In this document: piece by piece, positions 42,918 to 54,112 of the stretch | Position numbering within the stretch: the stretch's first letter is position 1 | Layout: the number at the start of each line of letters is the position of its first letter | Assembly: GCA_950295325.1 (NCBI GenBank) | Contig: OX485808.1 | Span: 33,689,180 to 33,753,179 of the forward strand | DNA: 64,000 nt | Direction: 5' to 3' | Source: Polytrichum commune | Lineage: Eukaryota > Streptophyta > Polytrichopsida > Polytrichales > Polytrichaceae | Program-made: the position numbers and the translations under genes | The notes under the pieces: model-generated | What the model saw: the letters and a program-made list of their open reading frames with translations, nothing else | Databases searched by the model: none | What the model was told of the DNA's origin: nothing

Positions 42918-45900
42918 TTACAAAATCGGCGTCATGAGGCCAGAGTCGAGGCGCTCGAGGGTGCGTTTGGTGGGGCCTTGTTGTTGGAGGCTTTGGACCT
43001 CCTTGTAGGTGTACCAGCGCGCGAGGGCGAGGAAGAAGGCGAGGTTGGCGGCGGAGAGTCCCGCGAGGAGCCAGTAGAAGAGGTCGAGTCGGCAGCGGTT
43101 GAGGTTGTCGACGATCCAGCTTTGGCCGCCCGCGAGGCTGGTGACGCGCACGATGCCGGACAGCAGCACGGAGCTCAGGAAGTTGCCGATGCCAATAGTG
43201 CTCAGGAAGATGGCGGTGCCCAGGCTGCGCATGGAGTCGGGCGCCTGGTCGTAGAAGAACTCGAGCGCGCCGATCGACGTGAACACCTCGGCCGCGCCCA
43301 GGAACACGTACTGCGGCAGCAGGATGAACACACTCATCGGCACCGTCTCGTTCGGCAGGTCCAGCAGCCCGTGCTCCTTCGCAATCTGCACCACACCACA
43401 ATGGCCAACAGCTGGTCGGTTAATGATTCCTATTACATTCCGATTACAATTTGCAGTCGTCTCTGCTGGAAGAAGGAAAAAAAATTACTAGAAAGGGAAG
43501 AAGGTGCAACGAGTGCCTTCAAGGTGATCTTTAAGGACATGACAAGAAAGCTCAGAATCGATGGGTTTGTGTAGCAGTTCATTAACTGTATCGCACTTCC
43601 TGAATCTGCAATTTCAAGAACTTGGTCTCTCAAGATTCTTAAGCCAAAGGCAAGAATATCAAATCTCAGTTAATTTATTGGTTACTACTATCGCCAGTGG
43701 TTAAACTTAATAAGTTGGGTTGAAACAACTTTAGAATTATCTCAATTAACCACTCTGCCATTTCTCAAAGAATATTCCAATTGGCAAGCACATTATTAAT
43801 TCCACCCAAGTGCCTTCCGTAGTATCATTGAGAATCTGACAAGAAACTCTGGAATGGGTGGATGTGTAAGTCTCGCTGTATGTCGTGTAAGTAGGAGTCT
43901 GTTTGGCATTGCTCAGGTACCGCAATCTGCAATTTTGATGGGTAGTCTGGTGATACTTTATGGGCACCTGACAAGAAATCCTTCATGCACTCAGTGAAAG
44001 AATCCCTGAGACTTCTCTTAGTTAGGTGAGCTATCAGCCTGTGCGAGTATAGTAATTGGGGCTCCCTGTTCTAAGAAGTTCAAGCGAAATTCAAAACCTC
44101 ATAAAATTGATATCACACATGGCAGACTAAAATCTGCCAACTTGATTGGTTTCTCAAGATGTCACATGAAACTCGATGCATTGGAATAGATGTCAAAGAG
44201 ATAGATGTGCAGAAATTTATCAGGGGTTTGAGGTAAGGTATGTGGGTATTGTTCACTTCGTTTTTCAAGTTCTCCAACTTCCACCGATTAGATTTACAAC
44301 AAACAAAACTTATATTGCATTAGCAAAGCTATGTTGAAACATTAGCCACAATCAGATTGCAAATCAGATCTCCCCGGATTTAGTTATGGTTATTAAAAGT
44401 TCATGCTTGTTGATTCCTAAAGTGAATACGTAGGTCCTCCCACCTGTTGAGGGTAGAGCTCTTAATAAGATATGAAGGTTTAGTCCAATCTCTTTTAAAC
44501 ATGTGTCTTTAGGGTGTTTGTTTTTTGATCGTCACCTAACACCACACCAGCCAAATTTAGATGTTTGATTAAGAAAAGCAACCGACTAACACCCACCTTA
44601 AATCTGATTTGAGAGTTCCCAAGGGTTTCGAATGAGGCAGATGGGCCGTAAATTGTTTACCTTGACACGTTGGATTTCAGTGATGGCGGCAGCCACCATA
44701 GAGAGAAGGGAGAGGAAGATGCCGATTCCGATCCTCTGAAGCATCGAGATGCCCCGCACATTTCCAGTGAAGTGGCGCGCGACAGGCACAAACACGCGGT
44801 CGTAAATCGGGATGAGGCACACGATTGTGATGGGGATGAAGCTCTGCAGTGAGGCTGCCGGGATCTTGAAGTTCTTGCTCAGATTCACGTTCAGCGTGTT
44901 GCCTTGGCGAGTGTAGAACGTGGAGATTTGCGCGGGGAGCGTTGCAAAGAGCAGCGCCGCGACCCAAATGGGTAGCAGCCGGATCACAAGCTTCACTTCC
45001 TCGACCTCTGTGACCGTCGCAAGCCGCCACGGGTTGTTGCGCGTGTTTTTGGTGATTGTGGCGTCCTCCTCGCTGTGAATCGTTGCGGGGTCTTCCACAA
45101 TCGCCGCTCTATCAAGAAACCTGCACAAATGGTAGAATCCAAAATCATGGGAAAGAAATCCAGTTGAGTTTCACCATGAGACGTGCTGTATTTTGAAACC
45201 GAAACGCACAGACGGAAATGCTCGTCAATCAAAAGATTCGAACGTTTGAACCGGACATGGGTAAGCGATAAACAAATTTCAAGCCGCATCGCATCACTTT
45301 AAGTAGCTCAGTTAGGGGACCAGATTAGGCAAACCAGGGACGGTATTTCAAGTACCAATGGATCAAAGTCAAAATTGGTCATGTGAAAAATGACGAACAA
45401 TCAAATTTCAACTTGGAAACTTGATTATATGGCCCACCAGTATAATGGCCTCTAACATTTGAATAATTGGTCTATTAAGCACAGTTACATCCCATTTAGA
45501 TTCAACTAGATGCATTGGCATTAGTATCAAAGTGGACATTCAACTTATAATCGGACTCTCTTCCAATAATGCTTCCAACACCCCCAACTTTTTTTGAAAC
45601 AGTGTAAGATCATATCCAATATAAAATAATACACCTTTATCTTTATCTATATTTTTTGCAAGGATCGTACCTTCAACCCATGAATGTTGAAGGTACATTT
45701 ACAAAGTTTCAAAATTTGTGGAAGTATTAGGTCACTCTGAAAAGTAAATCAGTACATCCAAAACCTTACCAAATGAAATTATTTGATCGTTACTGTACAA
45801 TCCAATCTAGGGTTTTACGGTAGCTCAACGCAACACCAACACCCAACCTATGACCACCCAAATAAATGGGAGGGTCCATTTTAGACCGAAAATCTAGGAC

Positions 45901-48900
45901 ATCCAAGGATCATCTCATTCATTGACACTCCTAAATGAATGAGAGGATCCTTGGACGTCCTAGTCTATTTGCGTTCTAAAACGAAGCCCACCTGGCATGC
46001 ATTTGGGTGGTCATAGGTTAACTTTGGCGTTGGTGATAGGTTGGGACCTTAAGTGAAACCCAACAAAGCCATAGTCATGTAAGTCGACAGATCATAAGTT
46101 GCACTAGATTGAGATAATCAAACCTCATCGTGTTTGAGTGCGGGATTAGGCGCGTCCCCGCCGTGAGGGACTCCTTGTCGCAAACCTCGTACAACGAGCT
46201 CGAGTCGGCGGGGATCTCCATGTGGCACTTGCGCACGGCCGCCACGACCACCTGCGCCAATGAATGGAGAGAACCAACCGCCAGTTACAGATGAAGCAAG
46301 TTGAGTTTGAGAAATAACCGGTTGATGTTCCAAACTTCATGAACACTACCGATCATTTTGGAGGAATCTGTGGGAATATATCTTAAATTTTTTTAAAAGG
46401 AAGAAGCGAAAGATCACAACATGTAACCGGTTGGACTTGGAAACAACACTAGGATTCTGACCGATTATGCCCAAAAATCTCACCACCGGACACTGACCTG
46501 CGCGATCTGCGTGAACGGGCTCCCCGTGGGGGGCTTGTGGCGGTAATACTTCATCCCCACCACGTACAGGATCAAATACACGCCCATGAGCACGGTGGGC
46601 GTGCCGAAGCCCCACCCCCAGCTCACGTAGTCCTGCACATACACGAGCACGGTGGCCGAGATTAACCCCCCGATGCTGATCCCAAACACCCACCAGTTGA
46701 AGAACGACTTCTTCATCGCGCACTCGCGTGTATCCTCCTCGTCGAACTGGTCGGCGCCAAACGCCGCGATGCACGGCTTCATGGAGCCTCCGCCGAGCGA
46801 CATGAGGTAGAGCGCAAAGTAGAAGAATCCGACCTGCCCCGCGGTCGCGGGTAAGCAGTGCGCGTAGCCGGCGCCCGTGCCCTCGCATGGAGGCGGCTTG
46901 AATACGTGCACTGTGACCGATAACGTCAGCATTATCAAACCCTGCAAAATGTTATGCAGCAATTAAATTGTAGATTTAGAACCGTGGAAGTCGAAACAAG
47001 TCAACTTCAATCGAGCTTTAAGGTATGCAGGTGTTATTCGTCGGCTTACTTTTCTGAATTGGACACCCTTTACATGATCGATGTGTGGGTAGGTGTGGAT
47101 CAGAGAGCAAACACCATGAACACACATGTGCAAAAGAGATTGGATTACGTCTTCAAATTTCATCAACTACTCCACACTCAATGGTGAACACAACTGGGAT
47201 GACCTATGTGTTTAGTTAAGGAAGTCAATAAACGTTCACTTCCGCTAACCATAACTAGCTATATCAGGAGAGGTTGGATTTTCAATCCGATTTTTGTTGT
47301 CATTTATGAAATCTTCTAATGCTGATGAAGGCACCGGCTTCACGCTGGCTTAGATCCTTATGGTTACCATTTTGGAGAACTTATTGTGAAACAACATGAG
47401 AAATTGGTCCAGTCCAGTGGCATATTGTTTGCCAGAAATAGATTAGTAGAATATGTAGGGCAATGGATGAGTCATGAATGGGAAGATAAGAATAATTGTA
47501 AGCTGGGTCAGTACATAGAGGGCCTGAGTCCTCCTTATTTTGACGTGACATTAGTGGAATCAAAGCAGAAAGGCTAACATAACTAGAAATGGAAAAGAAT
47601 CTCAAACTTTTGATGTTATTGAAAACAACTATCACAAGACATTTATGATTTGTACACCCCTGTCCTGAAACGTCATCTCTGTACTCCAAAGCAAAAAAAT
47701 TACTACTGAACCTTGTAAGATTGTAGTCAGTCAGTTTTTTCAACTCTTGAGTAAAGTGTTTGGTTAAGAAATTAGGAATAAGAATTTAAGGATTGAAAAA
47801 TTAGAATTTTATTGATAAGGTTTTCCGTATCAATCTTGGTTTCGCTACAGCGTGAAAGACGCGCGAACTCAAGCGGCGTAACAGAATTATATGTTCCGCA
47901 AGTTTGACCCCAGATTCACCCAAAATTGAAGTCAATTTTAATTCATCATGTCATCAAACTCTTATCTTACTTCCAAAGAATCTACATACACATTCTTTCG
48001 ATTGACAAGTATTTCACGACGCCCATTCAGAAACTTGCCGACTTTCTTATTTTGAGATAGGAAATCAAATTCTGAGGTGGGACACCCTAACTCTAACACT
48101 TATGGTTTCATTTCATAAACACTACTGAAGGGTGTCTTACATCCCGAAGACTGGATTGAAAATTATCGGTGAGGGTTTCTGGAACAATCTTGGTTACCTA
48201 GAGTGTCAGACGTGGCAGCCTTAAGTGGTGCTAAAACAGTATGGGCTCTGCAAAGTTTGACAGCTAACTCAATTCACAGTGCCGAACGCAAATGAGCGAG
48301 GTCAATTCTCATTGAATTATCACGCAAGTGGTTCAGCTCACTTTTTAAGAAACTATACATTCATTGGCATGACATTTTGACATTCAGATTTAGCTCCCTT
48401 ACGACACTCGCTCTTCTTCTTGATTTCGACATAGCCAAAATCAACATCTGAGGTGGGAAAGTGATGGGTATTAAAATTCACATGTCAATGACCGGAGAAA
48501 AACACAGAATCTAGGTCCAGCTGTTCATATAGATATTTCAAATTTTTGGGTGACTCAGTTTTTAGGTAGCCCAAAATGTAGCTGATTCTGATTGAATTTC
48601 CATGTAAATGGTTCAGCTCAGTTCTTAAAAATCTATACATTCATTGACAAGACAAGTTGATATTTAAATTTATCTTCCTTTCAGCAACGCCCAGTTCTAA
48701 AACCTGCTGCTCTGTTTAGGTCGACATAGCCAGCTGACAATAAACTCTGGGGTGGGACGTTGAAGGGTATAAGTCATATCTCGAAGGCTGGAGACAGAAA
48801 CAAAACTCAACAGTTGTTTCAGAGACTTTCAAATTTTCGGGTGGGTCGATTTCGCTGTCTCCAATAATGGGACTTCATGGAGCGGACTAGTTGAGTAAAT

Positions 48901-50878
48901 GGTGATGAAGATTGGGCACTGACCACGAAATAGACGGTGCCGAAGATGAGAATGGTCCAGAACCGCCCCCAAAAGGCGTCGGCGAGGAAGGCACCCAATA
49001 ACGGTGCAATGAACGTCGCGCCAATCCAGTTGTTCACATTTGTGGCCGACACTTCCGTCCCCTCGTGCAACACATGCGTGAGGTATGTCACCAAGTTCGC
49101 CGAAATTCCATAGAACGCCAACCTTTCGCCGATCTCGATTCCTACAATACACAAGACCACCAAATCTCATCTTCCTCAGAAACCTATTAAACTGCAACAC
49201 ATGCTACTGATAATACAAGAGTTTATGTACAAAAGAAATTTATTAAAGAAGAAGACACTGGCCTTCACCATCCATAGAAAACAACCTCTTGTCAATCTCA
49301 GTTCCCAAAATATGCAGGACCAATAAGCTAGATCTTCCGCACAAACCTACCAAACTACAGTTACACATGCTACCGAAGATGAAAGACTTGACACGCTTGG
49401 ACTTTTACCAATGATGAAATATTAATCATCGTTAGGACGACAATATCTTGCCGATCTCAATTCCTACAATATTGTAGCCTGACGGGATACCAAACTGCAA
49501 CATATGCTACCGATGATGGAGGATTTAACACGAGGATTTAACCGCTAATGAAGGCAAATTCGGCCTTCCACATCCATAGAACGTCAACCTCTCGCTAATC
49601 TCAATTCCTACAATCCACAAGACTACCAAGCTTCACCTTCCTCGGAGACCTACCAAACTACAACACAAGCTACCTATGATGAAGGATTTTACTTGGACTT
49701 TACCAATGATTAAGACATTGACCTTCATCATCCTCAGCCAATTTTTTTTGCCTAGTATCTCAATTACTACATTACTGTAACATAGGATCACCAAACTTCA
49801 CGTTCCTCAGAAACCTACCAAACTGCAACATATGCCCAACATATGCAAGATTTCCTACCGGTGATGAAGGTTTTTACACACTTGGACTTTACCAATGATG
49901 AACGCATTGGCCTTCATCATCCTTAAAACGCCAATTTCTTGCCGATATTAGTTCCTACAATACTAAAATCTTCCTCAGAAACCTACCAAACTGCGACACA
50001 TGTAATGCACTATTGTACACAAGAATTTTACCAATGATGAAGGCATTGGCCTTCATCATCTATAGAACGCCAGACTCTCGCCCATCTTCATTCCTACAAT
50101 GAACAGGACCAACAAGCTTCTGAATCACCTTCCTCAGGACCTACCAAACTGCAACCCATGCTACTGATGATGAAGGATTTTTACACAATGGCTTCACCGA
50201 TGATTGGCTTTCATCCTCCATAGAAGAAAACCTCTCGCCGATCTCGATTCCTATAATATACAGGACTACCAAGCTTCAAATTCCTGAGAAACCTAACAAA
50301 CTGCAACACATGCTACCGATGATGAAGGACACTTCACAAAGATATTACTAATGATCAAAGGCACAGAACGCCAATCTCTCTCACCGCTCTCAATTCCTAC
50401 AAGATACAGGACCACGAGACTTCATCTTCCTCAATGACCTACCAAATTCCAACACATGCTACCGATGATGAAATATTTTACACAAGGAACTTACCGATTG
50501 GCCTTCATCATCCATAGAACGCCAACCCCTCACCAATTTCGATTTATACAATACATAGGACCACCAAACTTCACCTTCTTCAGTAGTTAATCTACCACAT
50601 TGCAACACTGCATGCTATAGCATTCGGTTCTTCATTTTCTTGATATTAAGTAGGAAAGTGCAGCAGGGACAAAATAAAAGCTTACCGATGATGAAGGCAT
50701 TGGCCTTTAACCGGCCGGTGGTCTTCTTGTCAATGGGCTTGCCTCTGTAGTCCACCGCACCATCTTTGGCTAAGCTCACCGCCCGGACCAGACCAGGCGG
50801 CCGCCGAGTGCTGCTGGCCCTGTATTTTGTGTTGCAAATGGGGACGACTTTGTTGCTCTCTGCCTCCATCGCTTGCAT
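42918..50878 (-). CDS. NPF (NRT1/PTR family) proton-coupled transporter (636 aa)
   Basis: Six exons, minus strand: 50878-50686, 49141-48924, 46941-46498, 46251-46124, 45120-44661 and 43385-42918, all GT-AG and in frame (1911 nt). The family is plasma- or vacuolar-membrane 12-TM symporters of nitrate, di/tripeptides or hormones. Visible features: DGAVDYRGKP near residue 39; the proton-coupling ExxER motif as E67-I-G-E-R71; FYGISANLVTYLT; the family signature KPC..AFGADQFD; SFFNWW; a hydrophilic central loop around PPTGSPFTQIAQ; and C-terminal LPQYVFLGAAEVFTS, EFFYDQAPDSMRSLGTA. It looks most like the NPF8/NPF5 (peptide-transporter) clades, but the substrate is not predictable. The coding exons are GC-richer than the introns. 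Intron 3 is a transposable element and intron 1 a tandem array (separate entries). Confidence 0.95.
44229..44540 (+). repeat. Family B repeat, copy 2 (in NPF intron 5)
   Basis: Matches 17430-18010 and 58125-58395, but without the family A insertion: GGTATGTGGGTATTG is continuous. It lies in the 1,275-bp intron between exons 5 and 6. Confidence 0.75.
45829..46041. mobile_element. Foldback element in NPF intron 4
   Basis: The two halves are nearly complementary. Left AACCTATGACCACCCAAA, ATCCAAGGATC and CTCATTCAT return as ATGAATGAGAGGATCCTTGG and TTTGGGTGGTCATAGGTT. A long hairpin of about 210 bp with no ORF. Confidence 0.7.
46258..46495 (+). mobile_element. Family A hAT-like element forming NPF intron 3 (introner)
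   Basis: A 238-bp family A copy starting CAATGAATGGAGAGAACC and ending ACCGGACACTG. Flanked by a perfect 8-bp duplication ACCTGCGC (46250-46257 and 46496-46503). The gene's intron is 46252-46497: element plus 8 bp. On the coding strand both duplicates read GCGCAGGT. The first supplies the exon-3 end CAG and the GT donor; the second supplies the AG acceptor and the exon-4 start. The element end facing the acceptor gives a pyrimidine-rich GTTCTCTCCATTCATTG tract. Removing it leaves IAQ-VVV in frame. Confidence 0.9.
47800..48830. repeat. Diverged ~300-bp tandem repeat in NPF intron 2
   Basis: Three diverged units share GG(T/G)GTGGGA, TACATTCATTG.CA, AAATGGTTCAGCTCA-like and CGACATAGCCA pieces, at about 47930-48180, 48230-48500 and 48570-48830. 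Confidence 0.5.
49255..50640. repeat. Tandem array in NPF intron 1 built from exon 1/exon 2 edges
   Basis: About nine units of 140-190 bp. Each, on the plus strand, has the order GGCCTTCATCATCCATAGAA, CGCCAACCTCTCGCCGATCT, CATTCCTACAAT, ACCACCAA(A/G)CTTC, TTCCTCAGAAACCTACCAAA, TGCAACACATGCTACCGATG and ATGAAGG. The second part is the start of exon 2 (its reverse complement encodes GIEIGERLAFYG) with its acceptor; the last part is the end of exon 1 with its donor. Units are 10-25 % diverged by eye. Confidence 0.85.
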
Positions 50879-51904
50879 TGATTCTCCCCACCTTCAATCG
50901 AGTTTCAAAACCTCACAGATTCAGACCTGGGAGGTTTACTACAGGGAAATTTGAGTTATGTTTACATACCATACTTATCCACAAAAGATCTGACTCAATA
51001 GAGGAGAAAGTCGATCCATCGATTATCAGTTGAATGGATTGACGGCAAGAGTTACTCACAGGTCACCGAATTATGGGCAAATTGTAACAGTCTACATGCA
51101 AATTGCGGTGCGGTATGTATGATGAAACAGTTAGTACGCTCAGTTGTCGAGATATGATGGTGCTCAAATCATCATGTCGCAAGTGATCCACCGCTCATCC
51201 CAGGTTGTACACTCGGTCATACATGTGTATTGAGAATAATGATTTCCGTTCAAGAGCCGTAACACGAATTAACTACATCCAAGCATTCTGTAGTTCGGAA
51301 TACTCGATACCTCTTGCGGGTACTGTACAGTGTTTGTTCGCCATCAAAGGAAACACGAGATTGGTGTATAACTCAGGAATTACTCAGGTTGTCGGTCACA
51401 ATTACTGTCAAGCTTCAACTGAGTTCAATCTGAATGTTGATTGGGAGTGCTGATGATCTCACAATCTGGAGCTTCAAGATCACATTAAATTCCGGTAGTA
51501 CTGGAATGTCGAGGGTTAACATCTTCTTGGCATATGTTCAGCCATGTGTAGAAACTAACCATCGAAGTCTGTCTGAAGGTTGCTAACCTTTGGAAATGTG
51601 TTGTCGATCACCGGCGGCAACAAAACTTGAAGATTGTCACAGCTTGGATCCTGCACGCGGCGTTGAAGAACATTAACAGCAAAGTCGAAAAGATCAATTA
51701 GTTTGATAAGAAGTAATTTTGCACCATTGGAAAGTTAAAGCGAGGTTCAACGAGTGAAATTATTTCATTGTTGAGGTGCACAAGATCATCGTGTCCATGG
51801 TCAGACACGTCATCGTCAGCATTTCATTCTCTCAGACGTTCGACTATTTTGAGCTCTTAATGCCCAATGCTCTTGCACCATTGGAAGAAAACAAACTGAC
51901 AAAT
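50879..51904. other. Upstream region of the NPF gene
   Basis: The promoter and 5' UTR of the minus-strand transporter should lie here. No convincing TATA box or second gene was recognised. Confidence 0.4.
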
Positions 51905-52465
51905 TTTTCATTTGTAGGTCAATCGACAGCATTGAGTACTACAAAAATGCGGCATCATGTATCTGAGCTCGACTCAAACTATTCCACCTTCATCTATCTC
52001 ACAGAGGTTTGGAAAGAGAGTCTGCTCCTTTTCAGGCTACAACATCAACAACTTCAAAGTTCCCGGTATGTATCTATCACTCTCCGACCCTCCCAGCACC
52101 AATGTAAACAAAACGATCTCTCTCTCTCTCTCTCTCATCAGATCCTGTGAGAACTTCTGGTCAGCACTCAATTAATGTTCGATTGATTTGGGCTCCTATT
52201 GCACAATATCCTTTCACCACTGGAAGAAAACAACCTCCAAACTACTTCATTTGTAGGTCGACAGCCTTGAGTACTGCATCAATGCGGCCTCATGTATCTG
52301 ACCTCTCATACCTTTCCACATTATTCAACTTTACAGAGGTTAATGCAAACACAGCTCCTTTCCGGAATACAACATCAGCAACTTCAAAGTTCCCGGTATG
52401 TATCTATCATCATGGCCCACTCTCCGACCCTCCCAGCACAAATAAAGTAAACAATCAATCAATCG

Positions 52466-52496
<31 letters not shown>

Positions 52497-52545
52497 GACC
52501 AGATCCTTTGAGACCTGGTCAGCAAGCACTGCAAATTCTTCATTT
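51905..52545 (+). repeat. ~330-bp tandem duplication with CT microsatellites
   Basis: Copy 1 (about 51905-52195) and copy 2 (about 52240-52545) share TTCATTTGTAGGTC, TGAGTACT.CA, GCGGC.TCATGTATCTGA, AACTTCAAAGTTCCCGGTAT, CTCTCCGACCCTCCCAGCAC and TCAGCA. Each contains a (TC)n tract followed by TCATCAGA (52113-52136 and 52465-52494). The start of a third copy follows at 52540. Confidence 0.8.
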
Positions 52546-53608
52546 GTGGGTCGACAGTATTCATCAATCTTACAGTCTCATCAGTCTGCTCGGAAGATGA
52601 CCAGATGTCCAGATGCACAGGAGCTGGAGACTTGTGATTGATCAATGATCAGCAGCTAGCACCGAAAGTCATCCAACCTCATCAACATGACATGAGCAGA
52701 ATCACCACCATCAGCAGCCATGTGCAGAGCGCCATGGTGAAGGATGATAATGTAGAAGAACAAGAAGGACGGCCATTGAAGCTCAAGAGTGTGCATGGTC
52801 AGCATGGCAGCATTAGCATTCCAGAAGACCACCTCGGGAGAGAGGGAGAGAGACAGGGAATTAATCAGACCGCCAGGATTGCAGATCGATGGACCTCCAA
52901 AATTGCACACAACCATGCACACAGCATGTGAATTTTGGAAGGGGCCTCAGAGTGAACCTGAAACCAGAGACCAGCAACAAAACTCCTCAAGAAAGATGAG
53001 GAGGCTGCCTGTTGCAGTGTCAACTCACTCCACCACCAGAATGATGAGACCTGCCTAAACATCCATTTTATACCACAGATTGCGAAACCGGTTTTTAAAA
53101 ATTCTGCAGGCCGGTTCTTTGTGATTTGAGTTTACGAGTTTTCAGGATTTTGCTATGTTTAAGTACTTTCTCATCAGGGCTGCTCGTAAAAACAACGGCA
53201 CGTGCGTGTTTCCGCAAATGACAACGTCTTAGTGTCTTCTGATTGAACGAGGCTTTCTGATCGAAAGAATTAGAGCACTGAATCTACCTTGCACACGAAA
53301 CTTTGAGTTGAGTTAGATGATATGTTATGATGATGTCTCAAGAAAAAGGGGAAAAAAATGAATGAAAGAAAAAGATGATGTATTGCGTAATATGTCGTAA
53401 TTTTTGTCTGGCAGATTCCTCTACAGGGTTCTTTGTGATTTGGGTTTATGGTTTTTGCGAAAATTGCCCTACAGAATAAGAATCTCACCCGTAGGTTGTG
53501 GGACTCTTTTCCATGTCTAATTCACAATCACATTTGTTCATTGCCACCCACTGAAATCCCTGGATACTTGCCCCGGGATGGCAACTCTTCTTTCAAAAAC
53601 AACTCCTT
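52546..53608. other. No gene recognised
   Basis: Short antisense-overlapping ORFs around 52640-53060 have no recognisable content. About 53140-53310 (TCAGGGCTGCTCGTAA ... CTTCTGATTGAACGAGG) recurs at about 55425-55570, a dispersed repeat of ~150 bp. Confidence 0.45.
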
Positions 53609-54112
53609 AATATTCCCTCAGGGAGTGCACTATTCATTAAAACCAAGCATCACGTGCGTGCATGCCCCTTATTAAAATACCCCTGTATACATTTTATTTT
53701 TGCTAAAATCAAGCAATATACTTACAAATCTCATTGCTTCAAAATATATTTCCATACGTACACAAGGGTCCAAAAACAAATACAGAAATTGTATATAACA
53801 TGTGTACAAATGTTTGGAAATTCAAAAATATGGCCCTATTATATGTATAATATCAAATCATGGATTTTTAGTTATAAAGTCGTTACTTAGTGGATGAAAA
53901 AACACATGATTCTTGGTCCAGGTCTGACTTGAACGCGTAAATGCGTACTTTACATAAATTTTTCTATAGCCTCATGTATATCTACTTCTTGCTTAATAGC
54001 AATATGTCTCTTGTACGTACATTTTGTACATGCTTGTTTTAAATAATACCCCTTTTGTGCACCCACGTGTATAAATACAGTACTTGAACAATGCACTCCC
54101 TGGGAATATTCC
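53609..54112. mobile_element. TIR element with AATATTCCC...GGGAATATT ends
   Basis: Left AATATTCCCTCAGGGAGTGC is mirrored by GCACTCCCTGGGAATATTCC at the right, about 500 bp apart. No ORF; AT-rich interior. Superfamily unknown. Confidence 0.5.

Noticed and set aside
42978..43574. 198-codon plus-strand ORF rich in Glu, Ala and Arg
   Set aside because: Antisense shadow of GC-rich NPF exon 6.
46346..46888. 180-codon Arg-rich minus-strand ORF
   Set aside because: Out-of-frame shadow of NPF exon 3 running into the family A intron.
49255..50640. CRISPR-like or satellite reading of the NPF intron array
   Set aside because: Units are made of exon edges and intron of the same gene; no constant repeat with unique spacers.
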